Shown here: positions 24,045 to 32,292 of the stretch, in pieces
Layout of the letters: every line of letters starts with the position of its first letter
Position numbering within the stretch: position 1 is the first letter of the stretch
Origin: Xanthomonas euroxanthea
GTDB lineage: Bacteria > Pseudomonadota > Gammaproteobacteria > Xanthomonadales > Xanthomonadaceae
Direction: 5' to 3'
DNA: 64,000 nucleotides
NCBI RefSeq assembly: GCF_900476395.1
Contig: NZ_UIHB01000007.1
Span: 1 to 64,000 of the forward strand
Notes under the pieces: generated by a model
The model's input: only the letters and a program-made list of their open reading frames with translations
Told to the model about the DNA's origin: nothing
Database searches by the model: none
Position numbers and translations under genes: made by a program

Positions 24045-25010
24045 ATGGCGCGGCAGCATGTAGGGCATAAGGACATCGTCAAGTTCGCCGAGGAACGTGT
24101 GAACTTGCCGCGGGACACGGCGAATGAGTTCCGAGCGCAGGCGCGACGACTGCGGGAACGCCTGGAAATTTATCTGAGCGAGCATCCCGACTTCACCTTA
24201 AAGCGGATGTTGCTCTCCGGGAGCTTAGCCAAAGGAACGGCCCTGCGCTCATTGAACGATATCGATGTCGCTTGCTACATCAGTGGTGCGGACGCGCCTC
24301 ATGACGTGGAAAAGCTTTTGGCGTATCTCGCCGAGCGATTGCGCAAGGCTTTTCCCAACTTTAAGCCCGAGCAAGTGCAGCCGCAGACCTACTCGGTCAC
24401 CGTCTCTTTCGCAGGATCAGGTCTGGACGTCGACATCGTACCGATCCTGTATGACGGTGACTCAGATTGGTACGGAAACCTTGTCAGCCAAGAAGATGGG
24501 TCCTTTCTTCGAACCAGCATTCCGAGACACTTGGAATTCGCAAAGAAGCGAAAGCTGGCTCAGCACACACACTTTGTGCAGGCGGTGCGACTCGCAAAAT
24601 TTTGGGCAAAGCGTCAGAAAACCGAAAGACAGGGCTTCCGATTCAAGTCATTCATGATCGAGATGCTGATGGCAAAGCTTTGCGACGAAGGCGTTGATTT
24701 CTCCGATTACCCCGAGGCATTGCAGCACTTCTTCACGTACGTGGCCCGTAGCGATCTCAGAGAGCAAATTGCCTTCAGTGATTATTACTCGTTGTCGAGC
24801 GTTGGTGTCTTTTCTGAGCCGGTAACGATCATTGATCCGGTCAATGCAGCCAACAATGTCGCGAAACTTTACACGCGGCAGCAAGCAGACGCGATTGTCG
24901 ATGCCGCGCTTGATGCAGGTGATGCGATCGACGCAGCACTCGCGGCCCCAAACAAGCAGGAGACCGTGCGCTATTGGCAGAAGGTCTTTGGCCCGTCCTT
25001 CCAGGTCTGA
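24045..25010 (+). CDS. CBASS CD-NTase (cyclic oligonucleotide synthase)
   Basis: A 321-residue DNA-polymerase-beta-fold nucleotidyltransferase. The signature GSLAKGTALRSLNDIDV gives Gly59-Ser60 and the first two catalytic aspartates D72 and D74; D130 in LDVDIVP is the third. It would make a cyclic di- or trinucleotide when phage infection is sensed, which in turn switches on the effector. It has a GGGAG ribosome-binding site and starts the four-gene operon with HORMA, TRIP13 and Cap4, which defines a type III CBASS. The exact CD-NTase clade and product cannot be read by eye. Confidence 0.93.
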   Translation: MARQHVGHKDIVKFAEERVNLPRDTANEFRAQARRLRERLEIYLSEHPDFTLKRMLLSGSLAKGTALRSLNDIDVACYISGADAPHDVEKLLAYLAERLRKAFPNFKPEQVQPQTYSVTVSFAGSGLDVDIVPILYDGDSDWYGNLVSQEDGSFLRTSIPRHLEFAKKRKLAQHTHFVQAVRLAKFWAKRQKTERQGFRFKSFMIEMLMAKLCDEGVDFSDYPEALQHFFTYVARSDLREQIAFSDYYSLSSVGVFSEPVTIIDPVNAANNVAKLYTRQQADAIVDAALDAGDAIDAALAAPNKQETVRYWQKVFGPSFQV

Positions 25011-25017
25011 GGTGCAC

Positions 25018-25533
25018 ATGAGTAGCTACACGTCTTCTGAATCCAGCACCTTCACTGTCACCCACGCACGCCATATGGCGGCCAAGGTCGCTGCCGACCT
25101 CAAGCGCATGCAGCGCCTGTACGGCTCGCCGAGCGATGCCAGCATTAAAACCTTTGAGTCTGAGGTCGTGGAGTTATTGAAATCTGGATATCTCGGAACG
25201 GTAACCTATGGCTACAAGCGCGACGGCCAATGGATCGAACCTACGCTACGCTACTCTGCAAAAGATATGGCGAACACCGATGGGTTTGGTGACGATCCCG
25301 GTAAGGTCCGACCAGGCAAGAATGTTGTCGGCGCAAATTTTTACAGCTATCTGACCTACTCCGCGGCTTGGTGGGCACTCACTGAGACGCAGCGGACGGC
25401 TCTCCATTCGTCGCTCCCATGCCAGCGCGGTGTTGCCTCCGAGCCCTCCGTCAGTGGCTATCTCGTGTCCGACCTTACCTATTCAGCAGGCGGCAAATCT
25501 CTTGATCGTTCTAGCGTACGGAATTTCGAATGA
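25018..25533 (+). CDS. cap7: CBASS HORMA-domain activator Cap7
   Basis: A 171-residue protein matching bacterial HORMA proteins of type III CBASS: FTVTHARHMAAKVAADLKRMQRLYG at the start, a DPGKVRPGK loop, and the C-terminal TYSAGGKSLDRSSVRNF. In characterised systems the closed HORMA form binds a peptide from phage proteins and then activates the CD-NTase. The start at 25018 follows the CD-NTase stop by seven bases; the longer frame upstream is antisense-like noise. Only one HORMA gene is present, so this is the single-HORMA form (no Cap8). Confidence 0.93.
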   Translation: MSSYTSSESSTFTVTHARHMAAKVAADLKRMQRLYGSPSDASIKTFESEVVELLKSGYLGTVTYGYKRDGQWIEPTLRYSAKDMANTDGFGDDPGKVRPGKNVVGANFYSYLTYSAAWWALTETQRTALHSSLPCQRGVASEPSVSGYLVSDLTYSAGGKSLDRSSVRNFE

Positions 25534-26462
25534 AGCCCTCCCTTGAAGATCTGTTTGAACAGCGCCAGGTCTACCCAGACCCTGATGCCCGGTTGCGTCT
25601 CGGTCGACTTGTCGGTCTAGACGAGCAGAAGTCACGTCTAGCGAAAATCTTAGGATTACTGGTCCATCCCGCAGGGCTGGATAAGTGGGCTAGCAAGCAT
25701 CATCCGGGCGCATCTGCCTTGCTAGACACCGTGTTGCGGCGACCGCCGCTCGTGATTCTTGCTGGAGATGTTGGTTCCGGGAAGACCGAATTGGCAGAGA
25801 CCATTGGTGATGCTGTTGCTCGCCAAGAGAAGATCGAGATCACATTGTTCCCACTCAGTCTCGCCACGCGAGGCAAGGGCCAAGTGGGGGAAATGACTCA
25901 ATTGATCACATCGGCAATTGACTACACGCTAGCCGAGGCCAAGAAGCTCAAAGCCAGCAGCAGCTCTAAGAGCAACGATGGCGTCATCCTTTTTGTAGAC
26001 GAAGCAGATGCACTTGCTCAGTCGCGCGAATCCACGCAAATGCATCATGAGGATCGCGCTGGCGTGAATGCGTTTATTCGTGGGATCGATCGGCTTGCAC
26101 AAGCGAAGGTTCCCGCAGCCGTGATCATGTGCACCAACCGTTTGAGTGCTCTAGACCCGGCCTTGCAACGCCGTGCTGCGGACATCCTGACTTTTGGTCG
26201 ACCAGACGAATCGCAGCGCCGCTATGTTTTGGAAGATCGCCTTGGGCCGCTTGGTCTGACAAAGGCTCAGGTGAACTCGCTGGTTGCTGCCACGGGATCA
26301 ATCAGTGATAGGGAGGTTGGATTTACCTTCTCAGATCTCACGCAAAGGCTGATCCCTTCGATCGTGCTGGATGCCTATCCTGACAACGCTGTTCAGGGCC
26401 AGCGGGCCCTTGAGATCGCACAGCAGATGGTGCCAACCCCTGCATTTCGTGATCAAGTCTGA
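25530..26462 (+). CDS. cap6: CBASS TRIP13-like AAA+ ATPase Cap6
   Basis: A 310-residue AAA+ ATPase. Walker A GDVGSGKT at 79-86, Walker B VILFVDEAD at 152-160, sensor 1 Asn in CTNR (203), and arginine-finger region LQRRAAD at 212-218. TRIP13-like enzymes remodel HORMA proteins from closed to open, so Cap6 switches off or limits signalling. It overlaps cap7 by four bases (ATGA), consistent with stoichiometric production. Confidence 0.93.
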   Translation: MKPSLEDLFEQRQVYPDPDARLRLGRLVGLDEQKSRLAKILGLLVHPAGLDKWASKHHPGASALLDTVLRRPPLVILAGDVGSGKTELAETIGDAVARQEKIEITLFPLSLATRGKGQVGEMTQLITSAIDYTLAEAKKLKASSSSKSNDGVILFVDEADALAQSRESTQMHHEDRAGVNAFIRGIDRLAQAKVPAAVIMCTNRLSALDPALQRRAADILTFGRPDESQRRYVLEDRLGPLGLTKAQVNSLVAATGSISDREVGFTFSDLTQRLIPSIVLDAYPDNAVQGQRALEIAQQMVPTPAFRDQV

Positions 26463-26471
26463 GGAGTAGCA

Positions 26472-27995
26472 ATGACGCAGGCGAACACTGCTCGGCGAGA
26501 GGGCGACGATTTTCAGGCAAGACAATTTTGGCTTAAAGCCGGCCGCTTGCTCGACGACGAAAGCCCAATCGTTCGTGTCGGCTTTGAGTCTGGGCCGCGG
26601 AGCTACGACGATATCTGGGTCGAGTACGAGCGAGGCCGTGGCCCACGCACACTCGACGGGCGCATCCTGCTTCGTGAGCACATACAATGTAAGTGGCACC
26701 AGATGCCCGGTAGCTATGGCTATCGCCAGCTGATCGATCCCGGGTTCATCAATGCTGAAACCACATCGCTTTTGCAGCGTGCTTACGCCGCTCACATTTC
26801 GCACGGGAGCGACGGAGATCCAGTGAAATTCACGTTGCTCACAAACTGGCAGCCGGATCGCAGCGATGCGTTGCGGATCATTATGGGCAGTAGATCAAAC
26901 TCCATTCGCGTTGAGCGGCTGTTCGACACGAAGACCGATAACAGCAGGACTGGCGAGATCCGCAAAGAGTGGCGCGAACACTTGTCGCTTGACGATGCGG
27001 GCTTGCGCCAATTTGCAGGGACACTCGCGTTCGGTGCCGCCAATGATTCGTTAGACGGCTATCGTGACCAGTTGGACATGCTCTTTGGTCTCGTCGGCCT
27101 GCGTCGCATTGCCGCGCATGAAAGCGCTTTTCCTTACGACGACCTTGTCTTCAAGTGGCTAGGACAGGGCCGACTTGAGTTTGATCGTGGAAGTTTCAGA
27201 CACGCTTGCCGCGAAGAAGGCCTACTTGTTGGCAAGGGAACTCCGCGCCCAATCGTCTATGGAGTCAAGTCATTTACTCATCCGGTTGACCGTTTGGAGG
27301 ATAGGTGTGTCCGTGTATTGGACTTCGTGCCCGATTTCGATGAGCGATACATCCGTGACGAAGCGGATTGGTCGAAAGCGCTATATCCAACATTGAAGTC
27401 CTTCCTTTTGCAGACGGCGCAAGAAGTTGACCGGCCGCGTTTAGCGCTTGATGCACACGCAACTCTTGCGTTTGCCGCTGGCTCCGTTCTCAACACAAAG
27501 ATTGGCCGAATTGTCGAACTTGAGCAGCGATCACCAGCGCGTCAGATTTGGTCCTCCGATGACGCAGAGTTTGATTCTTCTTGGCCGCAGCTAGTGGCAG
27601 CGGAGATAGTCATTGATGCGGCGCGTCCGGAGACAGCTGTTGCTGTCGCACCCACTCACGACATTGCCAATGACGTTAAGTCTTATGTTGAAACTTCGCT
27701 CCCTCTCGTTGGCAAGTTGCTGGTGTACACGCCCTCCAGTGGAGCGGGCGCAACCTCTGTCTTGAACGGTCGGCATGCCTTCGAATTGGCGCGTTCACTT
27801 GCTTCACAGATCAAGGCTCAGGGGGGGTCCGCTACTGGTCAAACAACCCATCTGTTCATCGCAGCGCCAAACGCGTTGACGTTCTTCATTGGGCAACATC
27901 AACTTTTAATTGGTCCAGTCCGCCTTTACGAGTTCGACTTTGACGGGGGCCGAAACCGCTCATATCAGCCGTCTTTGACTCTACCTATCAGTTGA
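26472..27995 (+). CDS. cap4: CBASS effector Cap4 (nuclease domain plus SAVED sensor)
   Basis: A 507-residue two-domain effector. The N-terminal region (about 1-200) has a DUF4297-like PD-(D/E)XK nuclease pattern: DDFQARQFWL, then YDDIWVEYE (Asp46/47) and EHIQCKWH (Gln72, Lys74). The C-terminal ~200 residues end in THLFIAAPNALTFFIGQHQLL and PVRLYEFDF, typical of SAVED domains that bind the cyclic oligonucleotide. Binding activates DNA degradation and kills or arrests the infected cell in characterised Cap4 proteins. It follows cap6 by 9 bp and closes the operon. Confidence 0.9.
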   Translation: MTQANTARREGDDFQARQFWLKAGRLLDDESPIVRVGFESGPRSYDDIWVEYERGRGPRTLDGRILLREHIQCKWHQMPGSYGYRQLIDPGFINAETTSLLQRAYAAHISHGSDGDPVKFTLLTNWQPDRSDALRIIMGSRSNSIRVERLFDTKTDNSRTGEIRKEWREHLSLDDAGLRQFAGTLAFGAANDSLDGYRDQLDMLFGLVGLRRIAAHESAFPYDDLVFKWLGQGRLEFDRGSFRHACREEGLLVGKGTPRPIVYGVKSFTHPVDRLEDRCVRVLDFVPDFDERYIRDEADWSKALYPTLKSFLLQTAQEVDRPRLALDAHATLAFAAGSVLNTKIGRIVELEQRSPARQIWSSDDAEFDSSWPQLVAAEIVIDAARPETAVAVAPTHDIANDVKSYVETSLPLVGKLLVYTPSSGAGATSVLNGRHAFELARSLASQIKAQGGSATGQTTHLFIAAPNALTFFIGQHQLLIGPVRLYEFDFDGGRNRSYQPSLTLPIS

Positions 27996-28324
27996 GTCGC
28001 GTGGCCACCTATGGCTTGTCCAATCTCTTGCGCGGCAACACATTCCACTCATTGAACTAGTTCTTCGAGATTTCCATGAACGATGAAGGCACCAGGCTCA
28101 TCTCTATCCCGCACTCTTAGGCCTCTTTGTTCAGACGTTCCCTACGTCAACTTTGGTCGCCCCCGTCAACAACGATCTGTCGAGATCTATCTGTTAGTTG
28201 ACTCTCTGAGCCAAACCTTGGGGCAGCAAAGCTCGGATAGCTTCCGGCAGTCGGCCAAGCGGTCATTACCAGCGCCTGAATTAAGCGGTGCCGAAAAACA
28301 GAGCGATGCGCTCTAGTGGGGTCG
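27996..28324. other. Gap between the CBASS and CHAT/STAND modules
   Basis: About 330 bases without a supported gene. Short frames on both strands have no recognisable domain. Base composition changes here from moderate GC (CBASS side) to high GC (CHAT side), so this may be a join between separately acquired cargo modules. Confidence 0.5.
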
Positions 28325-31300
28325 CTACGTTTCACTCGAACCCGAGGCAGCAGTGAGCGGCGACGTGGAAAAATCCTGTCGACGCAGCAGCGGATTGCCG
28401 TACAAGGTCATTGCCATGCTGTTCTTGGCGTCGTCCCCCATTTGCGACTCCACGCGGCGATTGCCGGCGGCATTGGCCCCAAGAATCGTTTCGCCCGCCT
28501 CCCAGGCAGCCAGAAACCCCGGCAACCAGTGCGACGGCACGCGGGGGTCCAGTGGCCACGGAGACGCGATCACTGCCAGACTGCCGCGCTCCAGAAGCAG
28601 CTTGGGCAAGCCGACGGTGGTACTGGCGACGGGATGTTCGTCCTGCCGCCCGCCACTGCAGACGAACAGCACCGCTACGCCTGCCCCTTCCAGTGCCGTA
28701 GCAAGTGCAAGCCCGCTGACCTGAAACTTCGCCTCATCGGAAACGCGCTGAAAAAAGCGATTCTCGTCCGCCAAACTACCGTGGGCCGCCACGATGGCCA
28801 GACTCGCGTTGCGCAGCGACTCGGGCACCTGCGCTGCCGTAGACAAGGACACCCCGTAATGCTCAAGGCCATCGCCTACCCGATCGGCCACCGTCGCCAA
28901 GGTGGCATTGGCGACGTCGTCGGCCGTCGTAGAGATCCAGGCCGTCGCCGGTCCGTAGGTCTTGCGCGGCGCGTTGATGGCGGCACTGAGCCAAGTCAGT
29001 GACGGGGCGACCGCCACGTGTGCGCTTCGCCCAATCGGCTCGTCCGCCACCAGCAGCAGCTGCGGTGGCAATCGTTGCAGCTGGGTGTCGAGAACGAACA
29101 GCACGCGGTTGCCGACGCCTGTGGACAAGCCCAGACCCTGCATGCTGTTGTAGAACACATTGGGGTCCCAATCGCGGCCCGCGTCCCGCAGTTGATCTTC
29201 ATCCAGGCCGTAGTCGTAGGGAAAGCGGTTCATCCAGTGGTGCAGGCGCTGCATCGAGAATGCGTGCGCTTCGCGGGTGACGGTCAATTCGCCTGCTTGA
29301 GCGCTTACGCGAACGAGGCGTTCGTCGGCATCCGCGGCGAGCAGTTCGACCCGAATTCCTTGCCGCGAAATGGCTAGCATGGTTTCCGCCGGGTTCTGCA
29401 CGCGCGCGGGTAGCCACCCGCCCTGTGCCTCCCCGGGCAGCGACAGGGCGTGATCGGTCGTCAACTCTGCGGAGAAACTGGCTAGCGGTGGATCGCCCAG
29501 CGTGCCTGCGTCTGCGAGTTGGGCTCGCGCGGCGCGGACGAGCCACTTTACATCGAAGCCCACGTCATCCGCATAGCGCGTGCGTTGAACCGCGTGGGTC
29601 AGCGCTAGCAACTGATCTGGCCCTGGCGCCGCGTTGGTGGCCAATCGGACCAGGCCGCTGGTTATCTCGCCCGCCCCGCTGCTGGCGGCTTCGATGCGCG
29701 CACGGATCGAAGCGTCGACCGGCGTCTCCAGCGAGGCCAGTTGACCCTGGATCTGAACCGCCATGACGAGGATGGGGCCAAGTTGGTCATTCGCCTCCTG
29801 TACGGCCTGGAGGTTGCGATCGGCCACCCGCAGCAACTCAGACCACGCCTCCGGATCCGCGGTGCGAGTCGTGTTGAGGCCGTGGAGTCGCAGCCCGACA
29901 CGCATGGTCTCGATGCGATGCCCGTTCTTCTCGAAGACGCCCAGCTGCTTGAGAAGCTTCTCGCAACTTTCCAGCACATGCTCGGCCTCGACGAGCAGGC
30001 CCGTGTCGCGCAGCGCTCGGACGATTCCCATTGCCTCGTAGTACGCCTGCTCAAGCTCAATGGGCGCCTGCGTCGCGAGGGCGCAGCCAAAATACATCAG
30101 GGCGCGGTACTGATTGCTACTGCGGTGGTGGACATCGCCGTAGGCATACCACGCCAACCGCAAGCGCTCGGGCTGGCCGTGGCTGGCGGCTAGTCCTGCC
30201 TCGGCCAAGTCGCGCGCCAACTGCGCCTCCCCGCTCAGTACCAGTCGGCTGTTTGCCAAGCGCAAGATCTCCAGGTCGTCATTCTTGCGGGTGGCGTGGG
30301 GTGCGATGGCGAAGGCAGCGATTACCGAGACCCGCAACGTGTTCGTGTCGTCCAGAGTCTCTTTCTCGATCATGTAATGGACGACTTGCTTCAGATGCCG
30401 CAAGGCCGCGTCCGGCGATACGGTCATCAGGTGCGCGGGCAGCGCCGTCGATGCCAGATCGACGGCGCGACGGGACGAAAGCCATCCCAGAGCGTCGGAC
30501 ATGAATGCATTCATCCGCGCATCGTCGGGCATCGCCGTGTCGATATCCGGCAGTTCGGCGGCTTGCTGCGGAAGTCCCACCAGCTTGAGCAGGACGTACG
30601 CCAACAGCGCGACGCCCACCGACCCCGAGACGTCCACCGACAGCACTTCGTCCAGGCGCTCTCGCGAGTCGGTGTCCTCCGGCGTGATCGCCAAGTAGTG
30701 CAGCAGGAACACGACCGCGTCCGAAAGCGTCTCCTTTGTCGCATCGTCGTGGGCAAGCAATAGTTGTTCGATCGACCAGAGCACGACGTTGACAGCATTG
30801 CGCGTCAACGACGAGGTCGGATCGGTCTGTATCGCAAGCGACAGTGCGTGCAGCGGCAGGTGTCTGGCGCGTGCGTTGAGGGCCATCGCCAGCCGGGACT
30901 CGCTCACCAGGTGTGGCCACTGAGCATCCACCGCGGCGGCGAGCTCGACGTAGTTGGGAACCTCGGGCTGGGCGAGCGGCTGGGTAACGAATGTCGCGTA
31001 GTCGTCCAACGGAATCGCGGTCGAGCCCATGGACTGAAACGCCACCGAATCGCGGGCCGCCTGCAGCATCCGCCGCAACTGTTGGGCCCGAAGCACCACG
31101 GACGCCGGGAAGTGCCGGGCCAGCCAGTCGCTGGTCTGGCGCGCGATGGGCGGTGAGTCGAGCGATTGGCTCAGCTCGAGTGCCAGTTCGTTGGTATCGA
31201 GTTCGCACAAGCCGCCGGCACTCGATTCGAGCAGGCGCTTGGCCAGATCCAGATCTTCGGATCCCATCGCCACTGTCGACAGCTTCAATTTCAGGTCGGT

Positions 31301-32131
31301 CGGCGCGGTGTCGGTGTCGATTGGGCGAAGCAGTTCCAGGGCTCGTGTCGCACGGCCTCCCTTGTACAAGACCTGCACCTTGCACAATTCCTTCGCCGAC
31401 GCTGCCAGCCAATCCTGAGAGTCGATCTCGGCAAGCACGGAGACGATGTCGCCGCGCTCCACGCGCCCGACCCACTCGTCGAGTCGCCCGATAATCTGGT
31501 CATCCACGGCCCGAGGATCATCCCCACCCCAGACTGTGCAATCCATGTCCTCGAACGCTTTGCGGTTGCGCGCGAGGTTGGGCAGATACTCACCCACGTC
31601 CAACAGCACGCACACCGATTCGGGCACGCGAGGAATGCATTCTTGGGCGAGGTCGGCCAGTGGCGAGATCCAGCGATCCTCGGGAACCTGCATGCTCTTC
31701 GCGCGCGCGATCTCCCACTTCGCGGACCGGTAGCGCGCGGCGTCCACAATCACAACGAAGCTCGCTTTCGGGGCGTTCGCCACCGCGTCCACGACGGCAC
31801 GCGCATCGAAAGATTCGGCGTGTCGGACAATCAATCGGCGCGACAGAATGTCCAGTTCCTCCGCGTCCATGGCCGTTCCGCGTTTACGAAACATCTGCGC
31901 GGCCACGTCGGCCATGACGGTATCTGGCCTGTCGGGCGGCAGCAGCACAACGGCGTGTCGGAACAATTGACCACCCTCGGCATTGACGGCGTTTACCAGG
32001 ACGAGCAATTGCAACTGCGCCAGGCGGGTCGCGTCATTTGGCCCGGCGAAGACCAGATTGAGGTTTTGCAGCTCGCCGCCTGCAAGCAGGTCAGCCCAAG
32101 GGAATTCATCGCCCGTCATCGGGGTTGCCAT
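28325..32131 (-). CDS. CHAT-domain (caspase-like) protease with helical-repeat region
   Basis: A 1268-residue protein. The C-terminal ~250 residues are a CHAT peptidase domain: the catalytic histidine in VAAHGSL (His1117) and the cysteine in VLFVCSGG (Cys1158) are both present, and the domain ends with YGNPLLRR as usual. The central part (about 250-850) is alpha-helical and probably made of TPR-like repeats (for example LARDLAEAGLAASHGQPERLRLAWYA). The N-terminal ~200 residues are alpha/beta and not recognised. An AAGGA site precedes the ATG. It follows the STAND NTPase gene by 161 bp on the same strand; I infer a sensor-protease pair acting in abortive infection. Confidence 0.85.
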   Translation of the reverse strand: MATPMTGDEFPWADLLAGGELQNLNLVFAGPNDATRLAQLQLLVLVNAVNAEGGQLFRHAVVLLPPDRPDTVMADVAAQMFRKRGTAMDAEELDILSRRLIVRHAESFDARAVVDAVANAPKASFVVIVDAARYRSAKWEIARAKSMQVPEDRWISPLADLAQECIPRVPESVCVLLDVGEYLPNLARNRKAFEDMDCTVWGGDDPRAVDDQIIGRLDEWVGRVERGDIVSVLAEIDSQDWLAASAKELCKVQVLYKGGRATRALELLRPIDTDTAPTDLKLKLSTVAMGSEDLDLAKRLLESSAGGLCELDTNELALELSQSLDSPPIARQTSDWLARHFPASVVLRAQQLRRMLQAARDSVAFQSMGSTAIPLDDYATFVTQPLAQPEVPNYVELAAAVDAQWPHLVSESRLAMALNARARHLPLHALSLAIQTDPTSSLTRNAVNVVLWSIEQLLLAHDDATKETLSDAVVFLLHYLAITPEDTDSRERLDEVLSVDVSGSVGVALLAYVLLKLVGLPQQAAELPDIDTAMPDDARMNAFMSDALGWLSSRRAVDLASTALPAHLMTVSPDAALRHLKQVVHYMIEKETLDDTNTLRVSVIAAFAIAPHATRKNDDLEILRLANSRLVLSGEAQLARDLAEAGLAASHGQPERLRLAWYAYGDVHHRSSNQYRALMYFGCALATQAPIELEQAYYEAMGIVRALRDTGLLVEAEHVLESCEKLLKQLGVFEKNGHRIETMRVGLRLHGLNTTRTADPEAWSELLRVADRNLQAVQEANDQLGPILVMAVQIQGQLASLETPVDASIRARIEAASSGAGEITSGLVRLATNAAPGPDQLLALTHAVQRTRYADDVGFDVKWLVRAARAQLADAGTLGDPPLASFSAELTTDHALSLPGEAQGGWLPARVQNPAETMLAISRQGIRVELLAADADERLVRVSAQAGELTVTREAHAFSMQRLHHWMNRFPYDYGLDEDQLRDAGRDWDPNVFYNSMQGLGLSTGVGNRVLFVLDTQLQRLPPQLLLVADEPIGRSAHVAVAPSLTWLSAAINAPRKTYGPATAWISTTADDVANATLATVADRVGDGLEHYGVSLSTAAQVPESLRNASLAIVAAHGSLADENRFFQRVSDEAKFQVSGLALATALEGAGVAVLFVCSGGRQDEHPVASTTVGLPKLLLERGSLAVIASPWPLDPRVPSHWLPGFLAAWEAGETILGANAAGNRRVESQMGDDAKNSMAMTLYGNPLLRRQDFSTSPLTAASGSSET

Positions 32132-32292
32132 GCGATCGTCCTTGCGTGCTTATCGAAGATTTGTCGTGGCCCGGCAGCTGGGGTACGAGGTGCAACCCAA
32201 AAGCGGGCCATGCCCCGGGCGGGCGCCATGGGCGTCATCGCTTCACCTGGTCTTGGGCCTTGCAACCTGCGTTGCTTGAGCGGAGGAAGTCA

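Noticed and set aside
24045-27995. Second HORMA gene (Cap8) in the CBASS operon
   Set aside because: Only one HORMA-like frame exists between the CD-NTase and the ATPase, and no spare coding space is left.
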